The notes under the pieces are model-generated. The model was not told where the DNA came from and did no database searches. It was given only the letters and a program-made list of their open reading frames with translations. A DNA stretch of 64,000 nucleotides from Calidithermus roseus. GTDB lineage: Bacteria; Deinococcota; Deinococci; Deinococcales; Thermaceae. Both the position numbers and the translations under genes were made by a program. Location: NCBI RefSeq assembly GCF_003574095.1, contig NZ_QWLA01000007.1, positions 1-64,000 on the forward strand, given 5' to 3'. Positions 33,713-43,477 of this stretch are shown here, in pieces (the first letter of the stretch is position 1; each line of letters starts with the position of its first letter).

Positions 33713-34930
33713 TCATCGCGGCAAGGTGACCGTATAGGTCAGCACCCGGCTGGCCCCTGGGGCCAGGGTGAACCTGACCCGGTAGCCCTCGGGGGTACGT
33801 TCAGCGCCGCTGATCTCGAGGGTAAAGGGCTGGGGGAAGGACTCGCTCAACTCCACCTCGAGGCCGTATTGCTTGGAGTTCTTGACGGTGGTGCTCACCC
33901 GGAAGCGGTTCTGGGCCAGCACCTCGATTCTGCGCTCGGCCCTGCCCTCGGGATCGGGGCCCAGCCAGAGGGCTACCAAGCCACCCTTGGCGGTCTCGGG
34001 CAGAAAGGCTTGCCCCACGAACACATCCTGGTCGCGAACGCTGACCAACCCGCCTGCGAGGTTCTCAGGGGCCGCGAAGCGGTAGCCACGCTCGAAGCGG
34101 ATCTCAGGCGCGCTGGTAAAGCCCGACTGCCAGCGCCAAGTGTAGGTAGGCTGCACCCCGGCCTGAAGGAAGGGCAGTTCGGTCTGGCCGGGCTGAAGGG
34201 TGAGTGCGCCAGGCAGCCGGTAGCGGTAAGTGCCCCCGGCTTCGCCCACGAACTCCGCCCCGGCCTTCTCCAGCGCTGCTGCGCGGGACTCGAGCGCCTG
34301 GGCGGGGGGGACCGGCTGGTCGAAGCCGCCCTCGAGCACCGGCACGCTGCCGGCGACGAGTTCGACCCGTTTGAACTCCAGCACCTGCCCCAGGTTGTTC
34401 TCCAGGGCAGCCCAGCCGGTGAGGTTGGCTCCCTCGAGGGTGTAGTAAAGCTTCCAGGTGAGCCCTCGGCTGAGGTAGCTCAGAGAGGCCGGGCCGCTAC
34501 CCCGGTAGCTGAAGGTGACGCGGGCCGCCGGCGTAGGCCGCAACCCGGCGGGATCGGGGTAGGCGATGAGGCCAGGCAGGGTGGTGAGGTAGCGACCCTC
34601 GTATTCGAAGATCGGACGGTCGGGGTCTACCACGGTGGCCTCGCGCCACTGACCCTCCCAGTAAAACTGCACCTTTGCGCCCCTGTAGGCCGAGAGCGGG
34701 CTGGTCTGAGGCAGCACCTGCACCAGGCGGGAAAGCTCCTCCACGCCGCCGAGCTCGAGGGTTCCCGCGATCAGGCTGCGCAACACGACCTGCGAAGGTT
34801 CCCAGGTCCAGCTACCCGCCGGCAGCGTCACCGGCTGGCGCACCTCGGCGAAGGTGCGGTAGATGGTGGCTTCCTGCGCGACGGAGATCCCCAGGGCCAG
34901 CGTTAGCGCGGCCAATAGTTGCTTTTGCAT
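33713..34930 (-). CDS. Secreted DUF4139-like protein
   Basis: A 405-residue protein with a signal peptide (MQKQLLAALTLALGISVAQ). The body is beta-rich with VTFSYRGSGPASLSYLSRGLTWKLYYT-type text (positions about 150-180), matching the DUF4139 pattern of proteins of unknown role in the envelope. The C-terminal part (VLAQNRFRVSTTVKNSKQYG, then LSESFPQPF) is the conserved end of that family. The protein has no cysteines apart from the export region and no visible active site. It stands between the S9 peptidase and the Opp operon. Confidence 0.7.
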   Translation of the reverse strand: MQKQLLAALTLALGISVAQEATIYRTFAEVRQPVTLPAGSWTWEPSQVVLRSLIAGTLELGGVEELSRLVQVLPQTSPLSAYRGAKVQFYWEGQWREATVVDPDRPIFEYEGRYLTTLPGLIAYPDPAGLRPTPAARVTFSYRGSGPASLSYLSRGLTWKLYYTLEGANLTGWAALENNLGQVLEFKRVELVAGSVPVLEGGFDQPVPPAQALESRAAALEKAGAEFVGEAGGTYRYRLPGALTLQPGQTELPFLQAGVQPTYTWRWQSGFTSAPEIRFERGYRFAAPENLAGGLVSVRDQDVFVGQAFLPETAKGGLVALWLGPDPEGRAERRIEVLAQNRFRVSTTVKNSKQYGLEVELSESFPQPFTLEISGAERTPEGYRVRFTLAPGASRVLTYTVTLPR

Positions 34931-34998
34931 GAGCTAAGTAAAACACCCCGGCAGTAAGGCCCGATGAGAACACTTCCGAGCTTCAGCCCAAAAACGCG

Positions 34999-35020
34999 GG
35001 GGCGGGCTCGAGCCCGCCCC
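34999..35020 (-). terminator. Terminator of the oppDF transcript
   Basis: A 22-nt perfect palindrome (arm GGGGCGGGCTC) that forms an 11-bp hairpin; on the minus strand it is followed by CGCGTTTTT. It lies 29 nt after the oppF stop. Confidence 0.8.
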
Positions 35021-35048
35021 TACAGTGTCTTGTGTAGACCATCGACTT

Positions 35049-36046
35049 TTACAGGATGTCGTCGCGAATGCAGGCCTTGAAGTGGCCAGGGGCCACCTCG
35101 CGCAGCTCGGGCACCACCTCGGCGCACTCCTTGATGGCGTAGCGGCAGCGGGTGCGGAACACGCAGCCTGATGGAGGATTGATGGGGCTGGGGATATCGC
35201 CCTGCAGCACAATGCGCTCGCGCTTGACGGTGGGGTCGGGCACGGGGATGGCCGAGAGCAGGGCCTCGGTGTAGGGGTGCTTGGGTGAGCGGTAGAGGTC
35301 TTTGGAGGAGGCCAGCTCCATCACCTTGCCCAGATACATCACCGCGATGCGGTCGGAGATGTACTCCACCACCGCCAGGTCGTGGGCGATGAAGAGTATG
35401 GTCAGGCCCAGTTGCTCCTTGAGGTCTTGCAGGAGGTTGACCACCTGAGCCTGGATCGACACGTCCAGCGCCGAGACCGGCTCGTCGGCCACGATGAACT
35501 CGGGGCGCACTGCCAGAGCGCGGGCGATGCCGATGCGCTGGCGCTGCCCCCCGGAGAACTCGTGGGGATAGCGGCGGATGTGGTCGGGGTTGAGGCCTAC
35601 CATCTGCAAGAGTTCGGCCACCCGCTCGGTGCGGGCCTGGGCGGAGCCCTCGAGGTTGTGGATCACCAGCGGTTCAGCGATGATGTCCCCCACCGTCATG
35701 CGGGGGTTCAAGGAGGCGAAGGGGTCCTGGAAGATGATCTGCATCTTCCGGCGATAGGCCCGCAGTTGGGGTTTGGGCAGGTGGGTGATGTCGTGGCCGT
35801 CGAACCTGATCGTGCCAGAGGTGGGTTCAATCAGGCGCAGGACGGTGCGACCCACGGTGGTCTTGCCCGAGCCCGACTCACCTACCAGACCCAGCACCTC
35901 CCCCCGCTTCACATCAAAGCTCACGTCGTTGACGGCCTTGACGTTGGCCACCACCCGGCTCAGGATGCCGCCGCGGATGGGGAACCACTTCTTTAGGTTT
36001 TGCACCTCTACCAGGCTGGTGGCGACGGCAGTGGGGGTCGGCATGC

Positions 36047-36050
<4 letters not shown>
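35049..36050 (-). CDS. oppF: Oligopeptide/dipeptide ABC transporter ATP-binding protein OppF/DppF
   Basis: A 333-residue ATPase: Walker [11 protein letters not shown]-loop [19 protein letters not shown], signature [14 protein letters not shown], Walker [14 protein letters not shown]-loop FIAHDLAVV. The C-terminal oligopeptide-type extension has cysteines in [16 protein letters not shown], a 4Fe-4S-like CxnC pattern known from Opp/Dpp ATPases. It overlaps the oppD stop by 4 bases. It works as a heterodimer with OppD. Confidence 0.93.
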
Positions 36051-37075
<1,025 letters not shown>

Positions 37076-37087
37076 CCGAACTCCTTG

Positions 37088-37093
37088 AGTATA
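37088..37093 (-). promoter_or_regulatory. -10 box of an internal promoter for oppDF
   Basis: TATACT on the minus strand, with TTTTGC about 16 nt upstream as a weak -35, followed by AAGGAG and the oppD ATG. Together with the hairpins upstream it suggests that the ATPase genes are partly uncoupled from oppABC. Confidence 0.5.
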
Positions 37094-37151
37094 ACAGCGG
37101 CATTCTACCGCAAAACTCTGCATAGGTTATACGCCATGGTGGAGCAAAAAT

Positions 37152-37241
37152 AAAGCCTGGAGGCCATAAACAAGGCTTTTTCCAGTCGTAGCATCCACCA
37201 GACATCCGATTACCCCTCCACCGCAAGGCAGAGGGGTAATC
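37152..37241 (-). terminator. Two hairpins between oppC and oppD
   Basis: GATTACCCCTC/GAGGGGTAATC (37208-37218 with 37231-37241, 11 bp) follows the oppC stop directly. A second stem AAAGCCT/AGGCTTT (37152-37158 with 37173-37179) is followed on the minus strand by TATTTTT. They would end or reduce transcription from oppABC. Confidence 0.6.
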
Positions 37242-37250
37242 GTCAAGGTG

Positions 37251-38636
37251 CTAGCGTTTGGCCCTGGGATCGAGCGCATCTCGTAAACCATCGCCCATGA
37301 AGTTGAAGGAGAGGATGGCGATGAAGATGAACAGGCCAGGAATCAGCAGCCAGGGGCGGTCCACGAAGGCGGTGATGCCTTGAGCCTGAGCTTTGGAGAG
37401 CAACAGGCCCCAGGAGGAGGCCGGCTCCTGAATGCCCAGCCCAATGAACGACAGGCCCGACTCGGCCAGGATGAAGCCGGGGATAGCCAGGGTCACGCTG
37501 ACGATCAAGAAAGTGAAGGTTCCGGGCAGGATATGCCGGGTAATCACCCGACTATCCGAGGCCCCCATGGCCTGAGCGGCCTGAGCATACTCCATTTCCC
37601 GAAGCTGGAGGATCTGCCCGCGCATGACCCGCGCCAGGCCACCCCAGTTGACGAAGGAGAGGATACAGACCACCAGGTAAAAACGCATGGCCGGGGGGAT
37701 GCCCTGGGGGATGAGCACCGAGAGGGTGATGAGCAAGAACAAGTCGGGGATGGCCGCCAGGATCTCGGTCGTGCGCATGATGATGGTGTCGAGGTCGATC
37801 TTGATCAGCGGGAACAGAACGGCGTAGGCGATGGCCAGGAGAATGCCGACCCCCAACACCCCGAAGACGACGGCCTCAAAGCCGCGGGTCGTGGCCCAGA
37901 AGCCGCTGAGCATGACCCACACCAGCCAGGCCAGCCCTCCCCACAAAGCCAGCCACAGCAGGGTCTTGAACAGACTGGGCAAGGGGTTCCTGGAGACGAA
38001 CTCCCGGTAGGCGGGATTGAATAGCCCGATGCTCAGCGTCAGGGGTTTCCCGGCGAAAAAGCCCGAGAGGCTGCCCATGAACACCCCGATCAACAGGGCC
38101 AGCGCAGTGGCGAAGATGCCTATAGTAAGGCTCACCCGCGCTCCGTACCAGATGCGCCCCCACAGGTCGCGACCAAAGTCATCGGTGCCCCACAAGAACA
38201 GGTGAGCCTGCTCATTTTGCAACCACTCCCCGCCCATCAGGCGCAAGTTGGCGGGGATGAAACCTAAGAACCTGTAAGGCTCCCCCTGGACAAAGAAGTA
38301 GATGGTGTACTTCTGGGCGCAGTTTTGGGTGAACTCGAGCTTGAAGGTCTCGAGGTTGCGCTTACGCTCGACGGCGCAGACGTAAGGGCGGGTCAATCGC
38401 CCGTTCTCATCGCGCCAGTGAACCGGCGTAGGCGGGGAAAACGTGAGGTCGCGAAAACTCTTGGTCTCCGGGTAGGGCGCCAGGAAGTCGGCGAACAGCG
38501 CGCCCAGGTACAGCACCAGCAGTACCCCGCCGCCCAAGCGGGCTAAGGGATGGCGGCGAAAGCGGATCCAGGCCTCCTGGAAGAAGCTGCGGCTCTGAAG
38601 CGCTCCTTGCGATCTAGCTTCGATCTTGCGCGTCAT
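37251..38636 (-). CDS. oppC: Oligopeptide ABC transporter permease OppC, with an internal insertion
   Basis: A 461-residue inner-membrane protein; usual OppC length is about 300. It has the N-terminal OppC_N helix (HPLARLGGGVLLVLYLGALFA), a long extracytoplasmic stretch (residues about 50-135), then LWGTDDFGRDLWGRIWYGAR, a hallmark. After GVFMGSLSGFFAG an extra segment of about 90 residues with two hydrophobic stretches (LLWLALWGGLAWLVWVML and AVVFGVLGVGILLAIAYAVL) precedes the normal DLDTIIMRTTEILAAIPDLF. The EAA loop MEYAQAAQAMGASDSRVITR is normal. It lies 8 bp after oppB. Confidence 0.9.
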   Translation of the reverse strand: MTRKIEARSQGALQSRSFFQEAWIRFRRHPLARLGGGVLLVLYLGALFADFLAPYPETKSFRDLTFSPPTPVHWRDENGRLTRPYVCAVERKRNLETFKLEFTQNCAQKYTIYFFVQGEPYRFLGFIPANLRLMGGEWLQNEQAHLFLWGTDDFGRDLWGRIWYGARVSLTIGIFATALALLIGVFMGSLSGFFAGKPLTLSIGLFNPAYREFVSRNPLPSLFKTLLWLALWGGLAWLVWVMLSGFWATTRGFEAVVFGVLGVGILLAIAYAVLFPLIKIDLDTIIMRTTEILAAIPDLFLLITLSVLIPQGIPPAMRFYLVVCILSFVNWGGLARVMRGQILQLREMEYAQAAQAMGASDSRVITRHILPGTFTFLIVSVTLAIPGFILAESGLSFIGLGIQEPASSWGLLLSKAQAQGITAFVDRPWLLIPGLFIFIAILSFNFMGDGLRDALDPRAKR

Positions 38637-38644
38637 GGCCGCCC

Positions 38645-39646
38645 CTAGTTATAGCGAATCCTGGGGTCCACCCAGGCCAAGAGCAAATCGGAGAGCAGGT
38701 TGCCGACGATGAGCAGAAAGGTGCTGATGGTGATGAGCCCCATGATCACGTAGATGTCGATGGCCGAGACCGCTTGCAAGAAGGCGGGCGTGATGCCGGG
38801 CCAGGCCATCACCACCTCCACCAGTCCCGCCCCACCGATGAGCCCAGGCAGCAGCCCCCCGATCCCGGCCACCAGGGGGATCACCGCGTTGCGCAGGGCG
38901 TGCTTGTAGACCACCATGCTCTCGGCCACTCCCTTGGCCCGCGCAGTGCGCACGTAGTCCTGCGAGAGCACCTCGAGCATCTGCCCCCTCATGATGCGCA
39001 CCAGGCCGGCCATGCCCGAGGTAGCCACCACGATGACCGGCAGGATCGAGTGCCACAGCACGTCAAGCGTGCGGGCGATCCAGGGGGCCTCCTGCCGGGG
39101 CACTCCGCCCAAGAACTGATCGGTCATGCCCCCGACGGGCAGAAGCCTCATCCCCGCGTGGTCGTTGACCCAGATGGCGAAGTAGAGCATGATGAGCGCG
39201 AAGAAAAAGTTGGGGATGGCCAGGCCGAAGAAGGCCAGGAAGGTCAGGGCGCGGTCTCCCAGGGAGTACTTGCGCACGGCGGAGTAGACCCCGATGGGGA
39301 TGGCCACGAGGTAGATCAGCAGCGTGGAGAGCCCAACCAACACCATCGAGTTGAGGATGGGCTGCCGGATGACGCTCCACACGTCCGAGCGGTAGTCCAG
39401 CGAGAGCCCCAGGTATCCGTGGAAGAACACCCCGCTGAGCCACTTGGCGTACTGTGCGGGAATGGGCTGGTCGAGGCCGAACTGCTGCCGCAGCCGCTCG
39501 ATCTGCTCACGGTCCACCGTGGGGTCGAGTTCAAAACGGGTAATCGCGTCCCCTGGGGCGATCTGAATGATCACGAAAGCCAGGATCGTAGCCCCTACGA
39601 AGGTAGGGATGAGTTGCAAAAGACGGCGGGCTATGTAGTTCCACAT
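38645..39646 (-). CDS. oppB: Oligopeptide ABC transporter permease OppB
   Basis: A 333-residue permease with six helices: MWNYIARRLLQLIPTFVGAT at the N-terminus, LGLSLDYRSDVWSVI, IPIGVYSAVRKYSLGDR and the EAA loop DYVRTARAKGVAESMVVYKHAL. The family's standard length and signature are intact. It lies 51 bp downstream of oppA and 8 bp upstream of oppC, so A-B-C form one transcript. Confidence 0.94.
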   Translation of the reverse strand: MWNYIARRLLQLIPTFVGATILAFVIIQIAPGDAITRFELDPTVDREQIERLRQQFGLDQPIPAQYAKWLSGVFFHGYLGLSLDYRSDVWSVIRQPILNSMVLVGLSTLLIYLVAIPIGVYSAVRKYSLGDRALTFLAFFGLAIPNFFFALIMLYFAIWVNDHAGMRLLPVGGMTDQFLGGVPRQEAPWIARTLDVLWHSILPVIVVATSGMAGLVRIMRGQMLEVLSQDYVRTARAKGVAESMVVYKHALRNAVIPLVAGIGGLLPGLIGGAGLVEVVMAWPGITPAFLQAVSAIDIYVIMGLITISTFLLIVGNLLSDLLLAWVDPRIRYN

Positions 39647-39697
39647 GGCTCTAGGGTTTGGGGGGCGGCACGTGCCGCCCCCCGCGCCAAAGGAGGG

Positions 39698-41425
39698 TTA
39701 CTCCTTGGCGAACACCGTCTCGATGTAGGGGAACTGGCCCACGATGGAGTTGATCTGTCCCTTGGGGAACAGGCCGCCGATGCGGGCGTTGCGGGCCGGG
39801 TTGTAAGCCGGAGCCACCGTGTAGATCAGCGGCACATTCTCCGCCACCACCTTCTGGAACTGCACGTAGATCTCACGGCGCTTGGCCGGGTCGAGAGTGG
39901 TGGCCCCCTGGGTCATCAGCTTATCGATGAGCACTTCAAAGGACTCGACCTGCTTGGGGGCCTGGCCGCCTACGCCCAGGTTCCAGGCGTGCAGGCTGCC
40001 GTTGAGCTGCCAGACGTTGCGGCTGAAGGCGGGCTCGATGCCACCGGTCAGGCCGATGAGGATGGCGTCGAAGTCGCGGGTGCCGTCGGCAGCGGGCTGG
40101 GTGAGCTGGCGCACGAGTTCGTTGAAGTCAATGGGACGATAGTTGACCCTGATGCCGATTTTCCGGGCGTCTTCGGCGAAGATCTGGGCAATCTTCTCGC
40201 GAATGTTGTTGCCCTGGTTGGTGACGAGGTTGAACTCCAGCACCTTGCCCGTGGCATCCACCAAGAAGCCCTGGGCGTTCTTCTTGCGGAAGCCCAACTC
40301 GGCCAGCAGCGCAGCGGCTTTCTGCGGGCTGTAATCGTACTTGGCTACGTCGTCGGTGAAGAACTGCTTTACAGGAATGGAGATGGGGCTCCACTGGGGC
40401 TGGCCCAGGCCGCCCAGGGCTACTTCGATCATGGACTTCTTGTCCATCAAGTGGGCCATGGCCCGGCGGAACTTCACCTGGCGGAAGAGCTTGGCCTTGT
40501 CGGAATCCTTGTGGTTCCAGTTGAAGACGATGAAGTTGGTGCCCGTGGTCACGTCGGCGTTGGGGAAGATCTCGCCCTTGAGGCCGCCCGAGCGGATGCG
40601 CTCGAGGATCTGGGCTACCTGATCGGCGTTGGCGGCAGCGTACAGGTCGGACTCACCCGCCAAGAACTTAGCCAGCGCGGCGTTGAGGTCGGAGACGGTG
40701 GTGAAGGTGTAGCGCTCGAGGTAGGCCACCGGGTTGTTCTTGTCGTCCACGCCCCAGTAGCTAGGGTTGCGCCTGAGCACCACGCGCTCGCCCTTGGAAT
40801 AGGACTCGAGCATGAAGGGACCGCCCGAGATGATGCGGTTGACAGGGGTTTCGAGGGTCCACAACTCAGGGATCTTGCCTGCTTTGTACGCCTCACCGAA
40901 GATGTGCTCAGGAGCGATGTACCAGCTTTGGATCAAGGCCGGGGCGTAGGGCTTGGGGAAGTCGGCCCGCACGGTGTACTGATCCACCTTGCTCCACTTG
41001 ATGGGCTGGCCATCCAGGATGAAGCTGCTGCGCGCGTTAGAGTTGACTTTGGGGTCGGCGTGGGCAGTGGCGCTGAAGATCACGTCGTCGGCGTCGATGG
41101 GCTGCCCATCGGACCACTTGGCCCCCTGGCGCAGCTTGAAGATCACGGTCAGGCCGTTGTTGCGCACTTCCCAGGACTGGGCCAGGTGACCCTCGGGTTT
41201 GAGACCGTAGGGATCGTAGCCGGTCAGGTAGGGCAGGAAGAGCCCTATGACGTCCGTGGACGAGGTTTCCCGCGCCACGAAGGGGTTGAAGGTGCGGGGA
41301 TCGGAGATGGCGGTGACGCGGTAGTTGCCCCCCGCCCTGCCCGCTTCCACCCCCTTGAACACCTTGGGCTGGGCCAGGGCCAACCCTGCCAGAGCCAGCA
41401 TGCTTAGCACCAGGATTCTTTTCAT
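39698..41425 (-). CDS. oppA: Oligopeptide ABC transporter substrate-binding protein OppA
   Basis: A 575-residue family-5 binding protein. The ATG at 41425, preceded by GGAGG, begins a signal peptide (MKRILVLSMLALAGLALAQ); upstream in-frame starts are rejected. Typical text: FNPFVARETSSTDVIGLFLP, QSWEVRNNGLTVIFKLRQGA, KWSDGQPIDADDVIFSA. There is no lipobox Cys, so the protein is probably secreted or anchored otherwise. The substrate is probably peptides, but nickel or other ligands are possible for this family. Confidence 0.92.
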   Translation of the reverse strand: MKRILVLSMLALAGLALAQPKVFKGVEAGRAGGNYRVTAISDPRTFNPFVARETSSTDVIGLFLPYLTGYDPYGLKPEGHLAQSWEVRNNGLTVIFKLRQGAKWSDGQPIDADDVIFSATAHADPKVNSNARSSFILDGQPIKWSKVDQYTVRADFPKPYAPALIQSWYIAPEHIFGEAYKAGKIPELWTLETPVNRIISGGPFMLESYSKGERVVLRRNPSYWGVDDKNNPVAYLERYTFTTVSDLNAALAKFLAGESDLYAAANADQVAQILERIRSGGLKGEIFPNADVTTGTNFIVFNWNHKDSDKAKLFRQVKFRRAMAHLMDKKSMIEVALGGLGQPQWSPISIPVKQFFTDDVAKYDYSPQKAAALLAELGFRKKNAQGFLVDATGKVLEFNLVTNQGNNIREKIAQIFAEDARKIGIRVNYRPIDFNELVRQLTQPAADGTRDFDAILIGLTGGIEPAFSRNVWQLNGSLHAWNLGVGGQAPKQVESFEVLIDKLMTQGATTLDPAKRREIYVQFQKVVAENVPLIYTVAPAYNPARNARIGGLFPKGQINSIVGQFPYIETVFAKE

Positions 41426-41594
41426 CTGAGCCTCCGAAACAGCAATCCAAAAAACCCAAGCACCATAACTTGAGTGAGGCGCGAGGGATTGGACTTGGTT
41501 CAACGCTATCGGCCTGACTGCCGTATGTCAAGGCTATGCAGCCACAGGTTCAGTTGGCAGAATGAGGGTTTTATCCACCTTTCGGTGGAGAAAA

Positions 41595-41614
41595 GGGGTG
41601 CCCGTGGGCACCCC
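41595..41614 (-). terminator. Terminator of secG
   Basis: GGGGTGCCC/GGGCACCCC with a tight loop; on the minus strand TTTTCTCC follows. It is 23 nt after the secG stop. Confidence 0.7.
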
Positions 41615-41637
41615 AGTCACAAAGCATTTACACCCGA

Positions 41638-41868
41638 TCAGATTCTCCAAATGCCCAGGATCAGCGCGCCCAGGACAAAGACTGCCCCCAAGACCACGGT
41701 CAGCCGGTAGAGCCCTCCGGTAACCCCCCTGGCGCTAAACAGGTCGCCGCTTCCGCCCAGCAGGTCGCCTGCCCCGGTGGTTTTGGGCTCCTGGTTGAGC
41801 ACCAGATAGACCAAAAGGGCGGCTATCAGAACGTAGCCGATGACGAACAGGGTATGCAAGATTTCCAC
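41638..41868 (-). CDS. secG: Preprotein translocase subunit SecG
   Basis: A 76-residue protein with two transmembrane helices (LFVIGYVLIAALLVYLVL and LTVVLGAVFVLGALILGIW) joined by a Gly-rich loop GDLLGGSGDLFSARG, the SecG plan. It starts with GTG at 41868 behind GGAGGAAG. It assists SecYE during export. The tRNA-Leu gene lies 50 nt upstream on the same strand. Confidence 0.92.
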   Translation of the reverse strand: MEILHTLFVIGYVLIAALLVYLVLNQEPKTTGAGDLLGGSGDLFSARGVTGGLYRLTVVLGAVFVLGALILGIWRI

Positions 41869-41917
41869 TAGCTTCCTCCATCAAGCCCAGGGGCTTCGGT
41901 TTGAGCGGCGCTCATTG

Positions 41918-42003
41918 TGGTGCCGGGAGGGGGACTCGAACCCCCATGGCTGTTAACCGCTCGATTTTGAGTCGAGTGCGTCTACCGATTCCGCCATCCC
42001 GGC
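41918..42003 (-). tRNA. tRNA-Leu (anticodon CAA)
   Basis: 86 nt on the minus strand: acceptor GCCGGGA, anticodon arm CTCGA-CTCAAAA-TCGAG (anticodon CAA), a long variable arm with GGTTAACAGCC, T-arm GGGGGTTCGAGTCCCCC, discriminator A and encoded CCA. The long variable arm confirms the class II leucine type. Confidence 0.95.
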
Positions 42004-42034
42004 GTATTTGGCTCGGCCCACAGGCCCAGCGACT

Positions 42035-43369
42035 TCAAATGATACGCATTCCTGGCCGCATGCGCAAGCCAACAGCCAGCAGCGCCGCCGCCAGCGCGAT
42101 AACCCAGTCCCCCAGACGAACGTAGAGGGTCTGGCCCTCACGCAGCGCGTAAGGGGCGAGCAAAACCCCTTCGACATGCTGCTGCAGGCGGTTGACTACC
42201 CGCCCCCAGGGGTCAACCGAGGCCGTCACCCCGTCGTTGCCCACCCTGAGCAGCCAGCGCCCGGTCTCCACCGCCCGCATCCGGCCCATCTGAAAGTGCT
42301 GTTCGGCCCCGAAGCTAGGACCGAACCAGGCGTCGTTGGTGCCCAGCACCAGCACCCGAGCGCCTTGGCCCACCAAGTCGCGGGTCACGGCAGGAAACAC
42401 CGACTCGTAGCAGATGTAGGCTCCATAGCGCTCGAGCGCCACCGGGCGCTGCCCCACCTCCCGATCTCCAAAGCGGCTGCCCGGCCCAAAGAAAGCCTCT
42501 GCGAAAAAGTTGTAGACCCCATCCAGGGCCCTGCGCCAGGGGTAGACTTCACCGAAGGGGGTGAGGCGGGTCTTGAGGTGGGTGGCGACCACTTCCCCTT
42601 CGCGCCACAGGCGCATCTCGTTGGCCGGTCCATCGTTGAAGCCGGCCACCAGCTCGCGCGAGCCCAGGACGGCCTCGAGTTCTTGGGGGAACTGATAGAC
42701 CGCCGTTTCCGGCCACACCACCAGCCGGGCCTCGGGGTATTCGGCCAGGCCCTGCTGGGTCAGGCGCAGGTATAGCTCGTCGTCGGGCAGGCCCATCCGC
42801 TTGCGCAGCGGGTCTACGTTACCCTGCACCAACAGGGCCTGGTGGTCGGGCTGCTGAGCAGGCAGGGGCATGACCCAGAAAAAAGCCCAGGCCGCCAGGG
42901 CCCAGTACTGCCTGCGGGCGATGGCCCAGGCCATCAGCAGCACGATCAGGGTGAGCAGGAACACCCCGCCCAGCGCGGCCAGTACCCGTCCTGGCGCGTC
43001 GATCATGCTGTAGCCCAGGAAGCCCCAGGGGAACTTGACCTCGGTCAGGGTGGTCCAGTAGTCCAGCAGCAGCCAGCCGCCCACCCTGGCCAGGGGCCGC
43101 TGCACGGTGAGGCCAAACACAAGCCCCCACAGCGCAGCCTTGGCCAGGATCAAGGGGATGAAGGGCACCGCACCCCAGGGTCCGAAATTGAGGGTAAAAC
43201 TCTGCGGCAGCCAGATCAGGTGCAAAGCCCAGAAGCCCAGCCCCGCCAGAAAGCCCACCCTGAAGCCTCCCTGGAAGAGGAAAAAAGCCAGGGGCACAGG
43301 AGCTAAAAAACCCAGAGGAAAAGGGGGAAGGGTGAGAGCTAGGGCCAGGCCAGCAGCGACGAAGCGCAC
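42035..43369 (-). CDS. lnt: Apolipoprotein N-acyltransferase
   Basis: About 444 residues. Six or so hydrophobic helices (residues 1-180) are followed by a nitrilase domain with the catalytic triad: Glu in LVVWPETAVYQFP, Lys in KTRLTPFGEVYPW and Cys in YICYESVFPAVTRDLV. It N-acylates lipoproteins on the periplasmic side of the inner membrane. The frame is open far upstream, but homology starts near the GTG at 43369 (VRFVAAGLALALTLPPFPLG); the start is uncertain. The lipoprotein at 20005 is a likely substrate class. Confidence 0.88.
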   Translation of the reverse strand: MRFVAAGLALALTLPPFPLGFLAPVPLAFFLFQGGFRVGFLAGLGFWALHLIWLPQSFTLNFGPWGAVPFIPLILAKAALWGLVFGLTVQRPLARVGGWLLLDYWTTLTEVKFPWGFLGYSMIDAPGRVLAALGGVFLLTLIVLLMAWAIARRQYWALAAWAFFWVMPLPAQQPDHQALLVQGNVDPLRKRMGLPDDELYLRLTQQGLAEYPEARLVVWPETAVYQFPQELEAVLGSRELVAGFNDGPANEMRLWREGEVVATHLKTRLTPFGEVYPWRRALDGVYNFFAEAFFGPGSRFGDREVGQRPVALERYGAYICYESVFPAVTRDLVGQGARVLVLGTNDAWFGPSFGAEQHFQMGRMRAVETGRWLLRVGNDGVTASVDPWGRVVNRLQQHVEGVLLAPYALREGQTLYVRLGDWVIALAAALLAVGLRMRPGMRII

Positions 43370-43477
43370 GGCTTGAAGTATACCGAGCGCTCCACATGAG
43401 TTGCGTGGCACCCTCGGCCCGGGCGGTGTCGTGAATAACCGTGCCGTCAAAAGCGATTCATGAAAGAATGTACGGCG

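Noticed and set aside
32224-33729. A 501-codon frame antisense to the S9 peptidase
   Set aside because: Shadow of a gene with a complete catalytic triad.
38774-41407. An 877-codon plus-strand frame over oppB and oppA
   Set aside because: It lies antisense to two clear transporter genes and is rich in His, Val, Gly and Asp in the manner of antisense frames.
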